A DNA stretch of 64,000 nt, taken from NCBI RefSeq assembly GCF_023101765.2, contig NC_064237.1, forward strand, positions 6,853,649-6,917,648, written 5' to 3'. The notes under the pieces were generated by a model. It made no database searches. It was not told the DNA's origin and was given only the letters and a program-made list of their open reading frames with translations. A program made the translations under genes and the position numbers. Positions 35,539-48,003 of this stretch are shown here, piece after piece (position 1 is the stretch's first letter; each line of letters starts with the position of its first letter). This DNA comes from Spodoptera frugiperda. Lineage: Eukaryota > Arthropoda > Insecta > Lepidoptera > Noctuidae.

Positions 35539-38500
35539 ATGAGAACTTATGTATTTTTGATAACATTTGGTTTTATACAATTAGTTTTCTGCAACCACGA
35601 CATCAATGTTACTGACTATGAATCATTCTCTGTTTGTCCTGTTAAATGTAAGTATCACTAATCCTGTAATCCTACAGCGAAAAAGCATGTACCTACCTAC
35701 CTATTCTCTCGTCTCAATTTATGTACCCAATGCTATATTATTTCACTGTTATACATTAAAATGTGTTTTGTCTTAGTTTTCCGCCGAAAAAGGTCATTCA
35801 CAGAATACACGCGATGGCGCGCAAACCAAGAAACTACAAATGAGTTTCTAGTGAAGGTGTTAGATGAAGATTTAACAACTGCAGCTCAAACGCACCAAAT
35901 AGTGGCCGTAAACATACAACCTGTGACGAAAGGAGGTGAGAAGATTATCATAGGTGGTGCGAAAGTTCTTCCACCTACTACGTCGCAAGCTACTAATGAT
36001 GCGTTAAAGGATTACACAAGATTTGTGCCTCCAACATCACCGGCTATGGCACGTGATGGAGATAATTTCATTCCCCCAATACCTCCGCCAAATCAACCAC
36101 ATGCGCTCTTGCCGTCAAATGGTCTGTAAAAGTATTATATTTTAAATAGATATAAAATAATAATTAGATTATTTTTTTCCTTGTTGTGTTTCGTATGTGG
36201 ATATGCTTACATTCATTTCATAATTTCAGTCATCTATCCTGTTCGGAATTCACTTCGTGACGATAGTCCACCTGCCAGCCCTCAGTTTCTAGCACGGACT
36301 CCAACGTTGATGGCACGACAGTATGCGCCAATAGCTCCTGTCGCATTCAGTCGTCGTACTACTACAGCGCCTTTAAAACCACCAATTTTAAGCGATTATG
36401 TACGTTTTTAAATATTCGATAGTATTTTTATCTTATATGTTATTTAAGTTTAAGGAATTTCCTTCCAGGATCAAGATTCCCAATCACCCCTTGTATCTCC
36501 TACACGAACCGAGGCGTATGAAGAAGTAACAGTCCCACGACGAAGTACAACTAAATCAGACCAATTCCGAAGATTTGACCCGACTCGAAACTATAATTTA
36601 TTGACGCGGACTACATACTCAATTCCCGTTAGAACAACACCACCGTTTGAATTTTCCGTGGCCAATGACATCGAAGTTGATATTGAATCCACGACTGAAC
36701 GAAAATTTTATGATGGTGTCAGAAGAAAAGAAGACGGAGCAAAGAAGGACGCTGAAAAAGATTCTGATTCTTTATACAACATGATGTTTTATAATGATGA
36801 TGATAGTGACAATACAAAATCTAAAAAGGAAGATCAAGAATTAAGTGACAACTATTATGAAAAAAAGGGTGTTCACGAGGAGGCTCTAGAAAAAGATTCT
36901 GCTGATGCTAAGGAAATGGATATGGAGTACCCTGACAATAGAAATGGCAGTTTAATAAAAGAGTTGCGTATATACCAAGAACAGATTGGTTCTGATAACA
37001 TCACGTTCAAGATGCCAGCTAAAGGTGTAATAGGTATTCCCGGTATAGAAGAAGTAACAAGTAAAGGAATGAAAGATACACTGCGAGACAAACGTCGCCC
37101 GATTTGCAGTTTACTTAAAGTTAGGCAACTGAATTTTAATTCACCGCGAACTTTAGCAGAGGTATGAAACTCTTTTATATCTTTATGAACCAAAAATAAA
37201 CTAGAGTAGTTACGCTGTGTGATTTGATAACCGAACCACTCCTTGATGGCTTCGATATGACTGCACTTGCAAAGTAGTATCTAGCAGTTTTCTATGCTAT
37301 TTAATTATTTTTAGATAACGAATCAATTGAAACACTGGGCAGATGAGAGTCCAGTGGCCAAGAGGGTGGACATAACGCATGGAAATTTCACGACCATGGA
37401 GAATCCTATTTATATGATGATAGTAGATGACCCAGCTAGCGGTCAGATTGTTTCTGCAAAACAAACTGTCATGATTGTCGCAGGTAAGGACGAATTCAGT
37501 ATCTGTGTATTGTGTACATATTAAATCTCAAGCCTATAATCAGTAGATTGATATTTTTAAGTCACGTTGGATTTGCTTTAATTTTTTTACTTGACTGGAG
37601 ATTAGACACAAATCTGATCAATCAGGGTGCATCAATCAGACTTATGCATGTTTTTTTACTTCTTGCACAAACCATTGGATTGTTTCTGCATCACCTAAAG
37701 GTTCAACTACCTATTAAAAATGGTATTAATAGTCCAGTCAATTTAGGAATTCACCTCGGAATTCGAGATACCCAGCTGTAATTTTGTATATACTTGTATT
37801 TTGACCCCCTAAAACTTGTCTCAAAACCTACATATGGTAGGGTGTAAGCAACCCTTAAAATTCAGGGTCAAAGGGCACAAAAATCGTTTTTTTGCGGTTT
37901 TTTCGAAATATCTCATTTCCTATGGGTTTTTGGCAATTGTATTCAATGGCAATATTGTAGCATACAAATTTCTCTACAACTTTTGTATAAACTTTTTTTT
38001 TATACGGTGAACCGTTTTCGAGATAGAGGGCGGAGAGCGCGCGGTCACTGCATCTCTTCAAAAAAATTTTTTTCTAACCTATCCGTGATGGTTGTCTATG
38101 GATAGGACATAAAAAAATACGTCATGGTTCCTAAAACCATTTTTCGTCAAAATCAATCGTTTGAAAGATAGACGCTTCCAAAGTGGAAAAATGAGGTCTA
38201 TCGAATGTGTCCTGCCCCCTAACTTTTAAAATAAGTTAGTAAGAAAACTAAAAAAAAAGTATGCCATAGATTTTAATGAAAACTTTCAACGAAAATTGGT
38301 TTGAACGAGATATCATAATTAGTTTTTAAGAATTGATACATTTTTAATAAAAACACACATAATTTTCCACTTTCTCAATTATTTTAATCAATTCTTAAAA
38401 ACTAATTATGATATCTCGTTCAAACCAATTTTCATTGAAAATTTCCATTAAAATCTACAGCATATATTTTTTTTAGTTTTCTTACTCACTTATTTAAAAA

Positions 38501-41500
38501 GTTAGAGGGCAGGACACATTCTATAGACCTCATTTTTCTACTTTAAAAGCGTCTATCTTTCAAACGATTGATTTTTACCAAAAATGGTTTTAGGAACCAT
38601 GACGTATTTTTAAATGTCCTATCCATAGACAACCATCACGGATAGGTGAGACGAAAAAAAATTTTTTTGAAGAGATGCAGTGACCGCGCGCTCTCCGCCC
38701 TCTATCTCGAAAACGGTTCACCGTATAAAAAAAAGTTTATACAAAAGTTGTAGAGAATTTTGTATGCTACAATATTGCTATTGAATACAACTACCAAAAA
38801 CCCATAGGAAATATGTTTAACGATTTTCGGCCCTTTGATATAAGGGTTGCTTACACCCTACCATATGTAGGTTTTGAGATAACAAAATACAAGTATATAC
38901 AAAATTACAGCTGGGTATCTCGCATTCCGAGATTCTTACCTAATTTAACCTTATTTGACTGGACTATAAGTCGGCATATACTTACAAAAAAAAACAAAAT
39001 TAAAAAAGTTGAACATTTCTTTTCATGTATCTTCATTACATACATCGTAAGTCGCATAGTATTGACCGCGACTGCAACACATTTTATAACTTGTTATATG
39101 TCTACCGAGCAAAGTCTCTTGGGATTGATTCCCTGGCAAAATTTGATTAAGTTTTTGAAAAATTCTTAGACTACCCGATCTATGGCAGTAGTATAGTGCA
39201 TAGAACTAAAACATGACTTTTTAAAATAATTGGATATTCCATTCTACATGATTAATTATGTACCCCTACCTAAGTCACAGGAACAGGTTAAATCCATGAT
39301 GATGACATATTACGTAATATACCTGATCAATAACAGGTATGCAAGGACGAGACCACCATGCCGTGGCCGCCGCCATGTATGTGTTGTATCAGCTCGTGGA
39401 ACGTAGCGAAGCACACGTGGAATTGCTGACGAAGTATCGCTTCTGGATTATACCAGTATTCAACCCAGATGGATACGACTACTCTATGACATTCCCACAC
39501 GTACGTTACTTTTTTGTCTTTTTCATACTACTGGTTAACTGAGCAACCCACTGCTACGCAACGCATTAAACTTTTGGTGTAAGCCACAAATAATTGTTCC
39601 GTGTTTGGGTATGATGTAAAAGTGTATGAATTTGTATGTTTCTAAACGCAACAAAAAGCTCTAGACATCCGCCACGTCTTTAAAAAAAACGTTGAATAGA
39701 TAGTTATATAATTTCGAATGAATCTCAGTATTTTAACTCAATTTATAAAGATGATGAGATATTAAGATGTTGATTATAATCATACTTACCCATTATCATT
39801 ATCAAATCATTGTGCTTCTTGAATATTCACATCGATTGTCACGATTTCTAATATCATAACTGACACCAAGAGTAAACAAAACACGTAACTTGGAAAGTGA
39901 TAAAAACCTTGGCAAAAAGTGATTCTAATATTGTTTTTAATATTGTAGAGACGAGAATGGTCAAAGAATTTGCGTCAATTGTGGGACACGTGTAAGGGAC
40001 GTGACTATTGCAGTTCGTGCGAGACTCACGGAATACGATGCACTATTCAGCCGTGCTACGGTGTCAATCTCGACAGAAACTTTGAATACCAATGGATTCC
40101 TGGTGAGAATAATATAAATCTTGTCATCCTGTGTATTTTGTTTCCTTATTTAATCAAATTAATTAAATACAGCAATCAAATCAATTTAGTCCCAATTTTA
40201 AGTTGTTGTCCCATTTGTAATGTATGTCTGTACCTCTACCATGAGTTTGATGCGATAGTCGCTAGCGACGACGTATATTTTTCGTATGTGTAATTTTACA
40301 ACGCCTGTACCGGTCACTTGTGGAACTAAACTGCGACTATCGTCAAATACTATTGCTTAAAACTCATGGCAGAGATACCGATTAGGTAAATCAAATAATT
40401 TCAAGCCACGCTAAGGGTTCATAAACATGAGTTAGCTTCGCGACACTCGCTCGCACTGACATGCAGTTGGCCCCCATTGCTGCTCGTAACTACGAGCTCT
40501 TAACTTGGCTTGAAACTATTTACACAGTTACTTGTGTAAGCCGTAAAACGTACTCAATATACATATTGGATTATTGATTGCAGCGGATGAATTACGAGCC
40601 GAGCATCCATGCGGTGGACTGTACGCAGGGCCTCGCCAGCTGAGCGAAGCGGAGACCCGTGCACTTACACTCTTCATGCACGAACAACGCACACCACTCT
40701 ACACATTCATTGCATTCAAAGAAGGCAGTATACTAGTAAGTTGTGTTATAATTTCATTTCACCTCCTATCTAAGTAATTGCATATAAATTACGATCTATC
40801 AAGATAGTGTAACATGTCTGTCTCATTAAGTAAGTACGTGCCTACCCACGTAAATGTTGACTAACTAGATAAATGGCATAAAAGTACACTTTTTCCAGTA
40901 AAAACTGGTTTAGGACTGGTCTAAATCTGATTTAAAAAATGCTATTATTATCTTTGTTTACTTTCCAATTCCGTGAATATTATAAGTTTATTTTTGAAGT
41001 AGGATGATAAGTACCTTTTAGGTAAGTAGGGCAGTTTAGATTAGTTACATGCACATTAAAGCCAATGACGATCCACTACTGCACTATGCCCATGACTATC
41101 CTCTATATTCTATATGAAGAGGGTTTGTCAGTCACCACCCTACAGGCGGGTTGGAAATAGCAGTTTAAAAGGTTTAGTTAGAAAGTGAGCTGCCTGGTTT
41201 CCCTAAATGACTAGACCTTAACTTAGTCGACTCTCATGACACCCGGATGTAAGTGTCGTGCTATGATAAATAATAAATAAATAAAGCATATTGAAACAAT
41301 GCTTAGTATCATTGTAAATAAATAAACTATATTGGAACAATACACAGTATCTTTTCTTAAAGGTATATTCTTAGGTCTGAGAGGTAAATCAATTTAAATA
41401 ATATTTATATTTTGATTTGTTGCCAAACAGCAATTATTGAACTTTATTATAGCCAGGTATTTGAGGCGCTACCTACGGAGTGCTTCGAGTCAGCTAAGGC

Positions 41501-44500
41501 AAAATAAAAACAAATGACGTCACACCAGAAATGACAAGGACAGAAATATTTCGTGTCCTTTTTCTAATAAAAAATATTATCCATACAATGTCAAATTTCC
41601 CCCCCTTATGACGTAGCCAATTAATTGGATCGGTATGGGACTGGCCTTACGTACTAATAATATGTATGTAGGTGTACACTAGTTTTTTCTATTCCATTGA
41701 TATATTTAACTTATGAAACCTATACAAATCTGTGGAAATGTCAATAGCTACTGTTAATAATTAATTTTATACGAATTTAATTATAAATAATCTAAAATCG
41801 GCCTTGACCTAGCCCATTGGCAATATCTCAAAACATTCTGATATAATAATAATTAATCAACGATAAAAGTATTTAATAATACCGATTCTATTTTGAGGCT
41901 CGTTGAAAGGTCCTTTCGAAGATCGATCGATATTCATTATAAAAATATAGTATTCAGTCTATCTAAAAACTAAAATAAAAATGTACAAAATAAACCTTAT
42001 TTTACGATTTTCTATTCGGCCCACACTACGATTTTCTCCTCTGTCTAGATTGTGTTATTTCACAAATTGTAGGTACCAACGTAAAATAAAATTAGTAAAT
42101 CGCAAATCCGCTTTATAAAGGCTAAATAATACATGTATGTAAAATAAAATATAAATTATTAACTTACACAAACGAATATATAATATATTCATATTATAAG
42201 TATACAGGTAGCAATTTTTGCAGCTACCTGATGTCTATAATGATAATGTTTAAATCCAAACTTGCGTCAGTGTCTACAATTAATCAACATTATTATGACT
42301 TATTTGTGGACTTTCCCGATATATAATTTGTTTATAAACATTTTTTTTTGGATCTTATCAATTACTTGATTTGCCCGCGGCTTCGCCGACCTCGCCTATT
42401 GTTATTAATGGAATTTATCCCAATCCTTTCTTAGGGGATGCCTACGTCATAGTAGCTTTATGCATACAAAATCTCAGCCCGATCGGTTTAAAAATTGACA
42501 AAGTTTCATACAAATTTTCATGCCTTATTTTATCCCCTTGGGATAGAATTGATCAAAATCCTTTCTTAGCAGATGCCTTCGTCATAACTACCTGCATGCG
42601 ATATTTTAACCCGCTCCGTGCAGTGGTTTGGGTTGTGCTGTGATATATCACTATGTCGGTCAATCAGTCAGTTACCTTTGAGTTATATACGAGTATATTT
42701 AGATGTTGAGTCATTTGTTTTCATAGTTTTGAGCAAATGCCCACCCTGATTGTCATCGGAGTAGATCATTATTTTCAAACCCTTCTGTAACTTACCTGTG
42801 AGTAGGTTGTTGTAGGTATGTGCAGATATATAGTCATACTCTTTGTGTTTATGTAAGAAAACCCTATAAGTAAGCTTTATTGTACGATATCCAACGACTT
42901 TTATTTATTTACTGACTAGCCTCTAAAACTACCAGGTTAATTTTAGAAATAATTTTACCATCAAATACCTTGCTGTTGAGGAGATAACATATTATTATAC
43001 TACCATTTAATTTTATACTGAGGAAATGCAAATCTCACTTAAAAAAAATTATTGTGTGGAATCTTTAAATTACCAACACTGTTTTCGATATTAGTCTTGA
43101 AGTTTGTTCGGCTTAAATGTAACTGTTAAATAATCTGGTGCAATCCAGTTGTGATGTCACGCACAATATTGGTTATGATATTATTATCGTGATAAAAGTG
43201 CAGTAGCCATTACTTATACTATACGAAAGAGATAGCGAGATTACTGTACTTATAATTATATATTATGACGCAGTATTCAAAACAAACTAGGGATGATATC
43301 AAATTCTCATCAATCACCAACTCTCTCCTGAACATATTATTTAATAATTTATAAATTGCGTAATTAATATTAATTAATTATTTATAAATTTATATTTATT
43401 CATAAGGTTTTATTCAAGTGGTCGAAAATCGCAATGGCAACTAAAGAGCAGGCTTTTCCTTTTAAGTATTTGGTAAAGTTTTTAGTCGGTATATCGTGGT
43501 AGTCTCACTCTTATTACGTGGAAACAATTAAATAACTGCTGAATGATGTTAAAAAGGCGCCCCCTTATTTTAATTGTATAAATCATTCAAATAATATAGA
43601 CGATATTCTATATTAAGAAACCAAATTTTTGTTTCAGGGGGTCATGTATCCATATTCACACACGAGGAAAAAACGTGCTTACGATCAAATATACGTTAGT
43701 ATTTTCTTTTTAAGATTTTCCACTCATTATAATTTCAAAATCGAAAACTAAATTATAAAACTTTCATTGTCTTCGAGAAATGATTTCTGTAATAAAGTTA
43801 TTTATTGGAAATAATCCGAGGAATATTTTTTTAATTACTAAATAATACGCTACTTCTGCCTTTGTTTGACTGTTCCTGCTATTTCTTAATGATCCTTGTG
43901 ACAGCTAATTAATTAGTTAGTAAATGTAGGTATTCTTTAGATGTTGTTTCTATGTTTGTAGAGACAAAGAGCTACAAGAGCTGCCTCCGCTGCGTTCAGT
44001 ATCAGCAACCGACCGTACGTGGCTGGACAGACATCAGAGTTCCTACGTAAGATTTAACCGTAACACCTTAAGTACCAGAAGCTGACATTATAATTCACAT
44101 TTGAATGAGTATTATCGATTCAGTAAAAATGACGAAATGCTTAAGCCAAAAAATTCGCCCCAGAATTAATGGGTTGATAATAATAATAAGTCCGCAAAGC
44201 TTGTGGCGAGCTGTTGGGCAGTGGCGACCCCACGGCTGACTCCCGGCCCTACTTTTTAACTCCGGTTAGTACTCGTGTATCCGGAGTGGCCTCTCCTACC
44301 TCACTCTTGCTTTAATCGGCTGGTTTGAAGTTGCCTTCAGCTCCACTTGGGGGAAGGACGTACAGTAAGATGCTGGTAGGGGTCTTGACCGTACTTACGG
44401 GATTGCTCTGATAGCCGTGGGATGCCATCCCTTCCTCAAGCAGCTCAACGGATGTTGCTTCCCTTTCGCTACATGCTAGCGGCCCGGGGGCCCACTATTG

Positions 44501-46069
44501 AGTTTGCGAGTCACCCCTGCCTGTTTATCCGTATTTTTCAATATTGGTCAGGGGCAGGGGCCATAGTAGTCCATAGTTACCATATTTACCAGTCCATTAG
44601 CCACCCACACCCATAACCCAATCATTTTCCTCCATATTGCACAATAGTCCTGCATCAGCCGGGGATTGTCCTTTGGTGTACTTCCATAGTGCATACAGGG
44701 ATAATCGCCGGCTGATGTCCCATTACATTTAGATTAAAATTGTTCAACGGGCCTCTGCGAGTTGGCTTCGGCCCCTCGTACGCCTTCCAAAGGTCCGGGA
44801 CCCTGTGGTCCCGTGATTATGTAATGAACATACATAATAATAATAATATAATCTTTATTGTACACCTTTTACATTCAGACATATAATTATACAAGTAGCG
44901 CTAAATGGATGGTAGGGTACAAAGGCGGCCTTATCGCTTACAGCGATCTCTTCCAGATTTGATATTTTATGATATGACATGATTAATTACAACTTATAGA
45001 AATATTAAAACTTATTTATTTTATTATGTCTACGATTAGCCACCTTATGCACTAACTGGCTGACTACTGAGGCGGTTCGGATTACTTGACATGGTTACCA
45101 TAGGGGTTATATCGCGTTTTTGTAGAAACGTTGAATTGGAAAACCGGCCAACTAGCCGGGGGGGACTAGCCGGAGTTTAAACTTATAACAAAAATATGTC
45201 TCATTCTAATTAACACGGTATTATTGCAAACGACAAACATATTTAAAATGCAAACTGCAGTTTCCCAGATTGGTCTAATCTTTTTAAATATATTTTTCAG
45301 CACTATACGCTGGTGGTATAGAAGACTGGGTGGATGGCCACCTGGGTATCGATAATACATACTCTATTATGATGTTTCGACCAACGGATTTGTACAATTC
45401 TAAACTTATTACAGAGGTATATAAAGTTTAATAGTTATCCACCAATTTGGTTTTAGTAGGTATGGGATACGATGTAGCATCGAGTTACACCGATCTGTTT
45501 AATAGATAAACATTTCACAAGGGGTAATTTCATTTATTAAAAATTATAAAAAAACTGAAGCATATACAGATCGGTGAAGGTCGTTATATCGGATCTTAGA
45601 CTTCACGGTTAGCGCGGTGGATGGGCAACCTACTGCGACGCAATGTGTAGCGAGTTCAATTTCCGATACAAGAGAAAATTCTAGTGTGGGGCGAAGTTTA
45701 AAAATATCTCACTTTTTATGTGAAGTATGTCGTTAATATGCTTATGCAAAGGGGTCAAACGTGCTAGCTATAGACAGACGCAACACCAAAGGAGTAACAA
45801 GTGATACAATAGAAAACTGGAAAAAAGCTTGTTTGAGAAACTTACTGTATATCTATATTGTAAAATGATAGTAATGGTTATATTTCTTGTCACAGCGTGT
45901 TGTGCACGAAGCGTTTGCAGCCATGGACACTCTGCTCTTGCAAAGTATGATGCCCACGCTTCCCCGGCCGGTCACATTGGCACGTCAACATGTCCACAGT
46001 TCCTCCTCGTTTACAAGTCCAATATGTTTAATCACATTAATACCTATAATTGTACTACTTAATAGCTAA
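35539..46069 (+). CDS. M14 metallocarboxypeptidase-like protein with long N-terminal extension and GPI-like tail (pseudoenzyme B)
   Basis: Twelve exons keep phase: 35539-35647, 35777-36121, 36230-36399, 36469-37161, 37315-37483, 39337-39500, 39949-40102, 40584-40735, 43638-43694, 43962-44046, 45301-45416 and 45896-46069 (795 aa). Residues 1-20 form a signal peptide (MRTYVFLITFGFIQLVFC). About residues 36-425 are Pro/Ser/Thr-rich, then acidic, with no recognised domain. The M14 fold starts near SPRTLAEITNQLKHW (about 432) and shows FWIIPVFNPDGYDYS, RREWSKNLR, CYGVNLDRNFEYQW, YAGPRQLSEAETRAL, GVMYPYS and GGIEDWVDGHLGI. Zinc ligands are lost: HxxE is Q498 and D501, and the third-ligand region reads AFKEG with no His. 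The catalytic Glu site reads YSIMMFRP. The C-terminus is SSSSFTSP followed by a hydrophobic run and stop, like a GPI-attachment signal. The exon 2 donor (GTCTGT) is weak. Confidence 0.85.
37729..38967. mobile_element. 1.2-kb foldback element (long near-perfect hairpin) in intron 5 of the plus-strand M14-like gene
   Basis: The left arm begins ATAGTCCAGTCAA and the right arm ends with its complement TTGACTGGACTAT. The two arms of about 600 bp mirror each other along their whole length. For example GATACCCAGCTGTAATTTTG pairs with CAAAATTACAGCTGGGTATC, and TTAGTTTTTAAGAATTGAT pairs with ATCAATTCTTAAAAACTAA beside a loop of about 46 bp near 38340-38385. No transposase frame is present. It lies wholly inside an intron, so the primary transcript would contain a very long stem. 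Confidence 0.92.
39541..39665 (+). mobile_element. Diverged SINE fragment in intron 6 of the plus-strand M14-like gene
   Basis: The phrases GTGTTTGGGTATGATG and GTATGAATTTGTATGTTTCT match the body of the SINE at 25265-25440 with many changes. Confidence 0.45.
40230..40380. mobile_element. Small inverted-repeat element in intron 7 of the plus-strand M14-like gene
   Basis: GTACCTCTACCATGAGTTT at the left and AAACTCATGGCAGAGATACC at the right form imperfect inverted repeats that extend inward through GCGATAGTCGC against GCGACTATCG. The element is about 150 bp. Confidence 0.75.
41070..41285 (+). mobile_element. Interspersed retroelement 3' end with ATAA tail, intron 8
   Basis: The stretch contains CTGCACTATGCCCATGACTA, GTCACCACCCTACAGGCGGG and GACTCTCATGACACCCGGAT and ends in TAAATAATAAATAAATA. 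GC content and the simple-repeat tail are those of a non-LTR or SINE 3' end. The family is not assigned. Confidence 0.5.
42368..42700 (+). mobile_element. Interspersed repeat of lepidopteran type, intron 8
   Basis: It opens with GATTTGCCCGCGGCTTCGCC and ends with GTGCAGTGGTTTGGGTTGTG, a run of GTCAGTCAGTTACC type and GAGTTATATACGAGTATATT. It contains a diverged internal duplication (ATCCTTTCTTAGSRGATGCC at about 42423 and 42559). No intact coding frame is seen. Confidence 0.55.
44160..44830 (+). mobile_element. 5'-truncated non-LTR retrotransposon 3' UTR, intron 10
   Basis: This 0.65-kb stretch is clearly more GC-rich than its surroundings. Phrases are GTGGCGAGCTGTTGGGCAGT, AGCCGGGGATTGTCC, ATAATCGCCGGCTGATGTCC, GGCCTCTGCGAGTTGGCTTC and GGTCCCGTGATTATGTAATG. 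It is followed by (ATA)n. No reverse-transcriptase frame remains, so the clade is not assigned. Confidence 0.65.
44838..44965 (-). mobile_element. Second retroelement tail abutting the previous one, opposite strand
   Basis: Starting at the shared (ATA)n, CTTTATTGTACACC, GTACAAAGGCGGCCTTATCG and CAGCGATCTCTTCCAG form a recognisable lepidopteran repeat end that reads on the minus strand. The two elements meet tail to tail at the ATA repeat. Confidence 0.5.
45590..45790 (+). mobile_element. tRNA-derived SINE, intron 11 of the plus-strand M14-like gene
   Basis: GGTTAGCGCGGTGG fits an A-box and GAGTTCAATTTCCG a weakened B-box 40-50 bases later. The body AGAGAAAATTCTAGTGTGGG matches the SINE at 25265-25440. 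Confidence 0.6.
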
Positions 46070-47940
46070 AACTATCATCCTTTGTGGTAACAATAACATG
46101 TATTATATGGTTAGAATCACAGTATCTAATATCGAATGAAACCTTTCAAACGTTGAGTTTAGAAAGTGTTGTATTTTACGATTCCTGAGAGGAAGACCAA
46201 TCGAAATAATGACGGGTCGTCTTTTTCGCGATAACTTTGTAAGTCAGTAATATTATCACGTAACTTCGGAGTGCGTCAATGTGTAACGGATGGTTTGAAT
46301 AATTATGTTTTAATTTTATAAAACAGCTTATGTACATTAAAATATATTAAAATAAATGAGTTTTCTTTGAGATCTTACAACATTTTATTGTATTATTTTA
46401 TGTAAAATACCTATACGAGAATGAAGTTATTTTCAGAAATGTGAATGTTTTGTTTCCATTTTATTTATAAGTAAGCAGGTAGTATTAAAAGTAGGCAAAC
46501 ACATATATGTATAATTTTGCCATTTTGTTCAATTAAAAGGGGCACATACTCAAAACATCTATGGTGTTTTTGAAATAATATCTTTTTCAACATGGTTTCA
46601 GAGACAAAAATACTGGGCCAAGTATGCTGCCCTGATGAAAACCAAAAGTAGAAGTCGTCCATTAACTAATTGCAGCTTTTGACTCTATGGCACCTATTAG
46701 TGGGGTAGACATACAATACTTTTTAAATGGGAGGCAACACGCTCTCAAAGTACATTTCACATTTAACAGAAGATGCACTGAGATACTATTTGATACTGAG
46801 TCAAAAGGATTTGCTATATCCAAGAAATTGATTTGCACTTACAATTAAAATACGTAATAAGCGCCACCCACTTGTCCCTGGTGGAAGGACTATTTTAATT
46901 AACAAGTAGAAGTAGATTGGACCTCGAACACTGATAAGTTGTCAAATTATTATTTATCACACGTAAATATTTAGATAATATTTCAATAATGATACATACC
47001 TTAGCTATAGACGATAAGATACGTATCTTTTCAAATGACCAGGCAACTACAAGATGAACAGGCTATTCTTTAGCTATACTTACTCAATAAAATCACTTGA
47101 TCACTTTATTTAGGTATCTATATAATATACCTAACACCTACAATAAGATGTATAAAATTAGAAATCCCGAAGGGCAAAAGAGGTGATTGATTTACCTAAA
47201 GCTTTCGAATTCGGCTAAAGACTTTGCAAACATTGAAAGATATTGCTTGATTACCGAAAAAGAAAGGTACTGTAGGTACTGTAAGGTAATAAGACAGGTA
47301 CTATAACTACTCGTAATTTTAAAATTTTACACTACTTAAAGATATTGCTTGATTGTCGAAAAAGAAAGGTAAAAGTAAAAAAAAATACTCAACGTAAGAA
47401 AAAAAAGACGACTGGCGATTGTTTTGTTTGTTCCAAAAATTGTAATAGGCCCCGAGGTAAAGCGCTTATGTTTAAAAATCAATATGGATGGAATATTCCC
47501 ATTTAAGCACCTACGAATATTTCTTAGGCGAGCAACAACGATACTCAACCATACTATAAAGAGGGTGTAAGAGCTCAAACAGCAATACTCCATCTACAGG
47601 GTATGTATTAGAATCACGATACTTGCCAATCATTCAATGTCGTCATTGTCTCAAGGACGTGATTTAGTTGATCGACTAATATATTTCATTGATAAGAAAC
47701 TCAATAACTCAAGAGCTATCTTTTGGCCCGTGCTTTTATTCCTAACAAGTTGAACGTGTTTAATTTTTTTTCTTGCGAATAATTTCATGTAAAAGCCATG
47801 GTTGAAGGTTTTCACGTGGTATAAAATGTCTACTGAGCTTTACGCAAGCTCACATTTTGCAAGCTAAATCGTGGGCTGAATGTGGAATTAATTTTTACTC
47901 AAACCGACTGACGAAGCATCCTTGGATTAAAAAATATTAA
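46070..47940. other. Non-coding region downstream of the plus-strand M14-like gene
   Basis: The interval starts with the 3' UTR (AATAAA at 46351-46356) and has no exon I can support. A direct repeat of about 34 bases (AAAGATATTGCTTGATT...GAAAAAGAAAGGTA) occurs at 47237 and again at 47338. Confidence 0.5.
46351..46356 (+). terminator. Polyadenylation signal of the plus-strand M14-like gene
   Basis: AATAAA lies about 280 bases after the stop codon at 46067-46069, followed by a T-rich stretch. Confidence 0.45.
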
Positions 47941-47969
47941 ACTTACGCGATACTTAAACATTAAAAATA

Positions 47970-47972
47970 TAT

Positions 47973-48003
<31 letters not shown>
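47970..48003. repeat. (AT)n microsatellite
   Basis: A run of alternating TA is interrupted only near its left edge. Confidence 0.9.

Noticed and set aside
38813..39169. A 118-codon plus-strand frame
   Set aside because: Most of it is the right arm of the 1.2-kb foldback element read through. The protein has no recognisable features.
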